From Anaerolineaceae bacterium (GTDB taxonomy: Bacteria > Chloroflexota > Anaerolineae > Anaerolineales > Anaerolineaceae): 5,484 nt of DNA. Each line of letters starts with the position of its first letter. Position 1 is the stretch's first letter. The DNA lies in the NCBI GenBank assembly GCA_003501835.1, contig DNOU01000229.1, positions 3,540-9,023 of the forward strand. The letters are read 5' to 3'. Shown in pieces: positions 5,417-5,484 of this stretch. The notes beneath the pieces were generated by a model. That model made no database searches. It saw nothing but the letters and a program-made list of their open reading frames with translations, and was not told where the DNA came from. Both the position numbers and the translations under genes were made by a program.

Positions 5417-5457
5417 CCATCCCTGCCCATGGATCATTCGCAGCAGGGATGGTTTTT
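5417..5457 (+). terminator. Long hairpin with T-tract on the plus strand, in the DUF1801 leader
   Basis: CCATCCCTGC (5417-5426) and GCAGGGATGG (5443-5452) form a perfect 10-base stem with a 16-base loop. On the plus strand, TTTTT (5453-5457) follows, which looks like an intrinsic terminator for rightward transcription. No gene in the window is transcribed rightward. On the minus strand there is no T-tract, and the hairpin would lie in the leader of the DUF1801 mRNA, about 35 bases before its start. It may stop antisense transcription, end a rightward transcript not seen as a gene, or act as a leader structure. Confidence 0.45.
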
Positions 5458-5464
5458 GACAGGA

Positions 5465-5473
5465 ATTATTTCA
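5465..5473 (-). promoter_or_regulatory. Weak extended -10 candidate for the DUF1801 gene
   Basis: The minus strand reads TGAAATAAT, matching an extended -10 with one mismatch in the hexamer. Any -35 box would lie at or beyond the window edge, so this cannot be tested further here. Confidence 0.25.
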
Positions 5474-5484
5474 ATCGAGGATGG

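Overview
This window of 5,484 bases carries eight protein genes, all on the minus strand, so transcription runs from the right edge to the left. The protein families, the intermediate base composition and the mix of small DUF enzymes with multi-pass membrane proteins suggest an environmental bacterium, perhaps a Chloroflexota (Anaerolineae-like) chromosome. That placement is an impression from protein style, not a measured result. I see no tRNA, rRNA, CRISPR array, insertion sequence or phage gene.

From right to left: a DUF1801 (YdhG/Fra-like) protein at 4998-5381, a DinB/ClbS-type four-helix bundle protein at 4461-4916, and an NAD(P)H-dependent FMN reductase at 3802-4377 that ends in a strong intrinsic terminator (3701-3725). 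Next is a region of about 360 bases with no gene and a candidate promoter, then a DUF981 membrane protein (2869-3444) with its own terminator (2745-2773). A DUF1810 protein (2214-2678) and a four-helix membrane protein of unknown function (1731-2189) follow as a two-gene unit behind an extended -10 promoter. Last is a two-gene unit behind a very good sigma-70-type promoter (1681-1709): a class II aldolase family protein (945-1610) and an MtnA/eIF2B-type sugar-phosphate isomerase (923 to the left edge, 3' end missing).

The isomerase-aldolase pair is the clearest joint function. MtnA-type enzymes convert an aldose 1-phosphate such as 5-methylthioribose 1-phosphate to the ketose. A class II aldolase or MtnB-type dehydratase then acts on that ketose 1-phosphate. 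Two-gene sets like this are known from 5-deoxyribose / methylthioribose disposal (the DHAP shunt). The isomerase here keeps the catalytic Cys and Asp but has lost the usual RGAPAIG loop, so its substrate may differ.

Three starts were moved inward from the longest open frame because a well-spaced ribosome binding site marks an internal ATG: DUF1801 (5381), the FMN reductase (4377) and the membrane protein (2189). Apart from the divergent isomerase pair and several regulatory palindromes, the window looks like ordinary chromosome; no defence system or mobile system was found.
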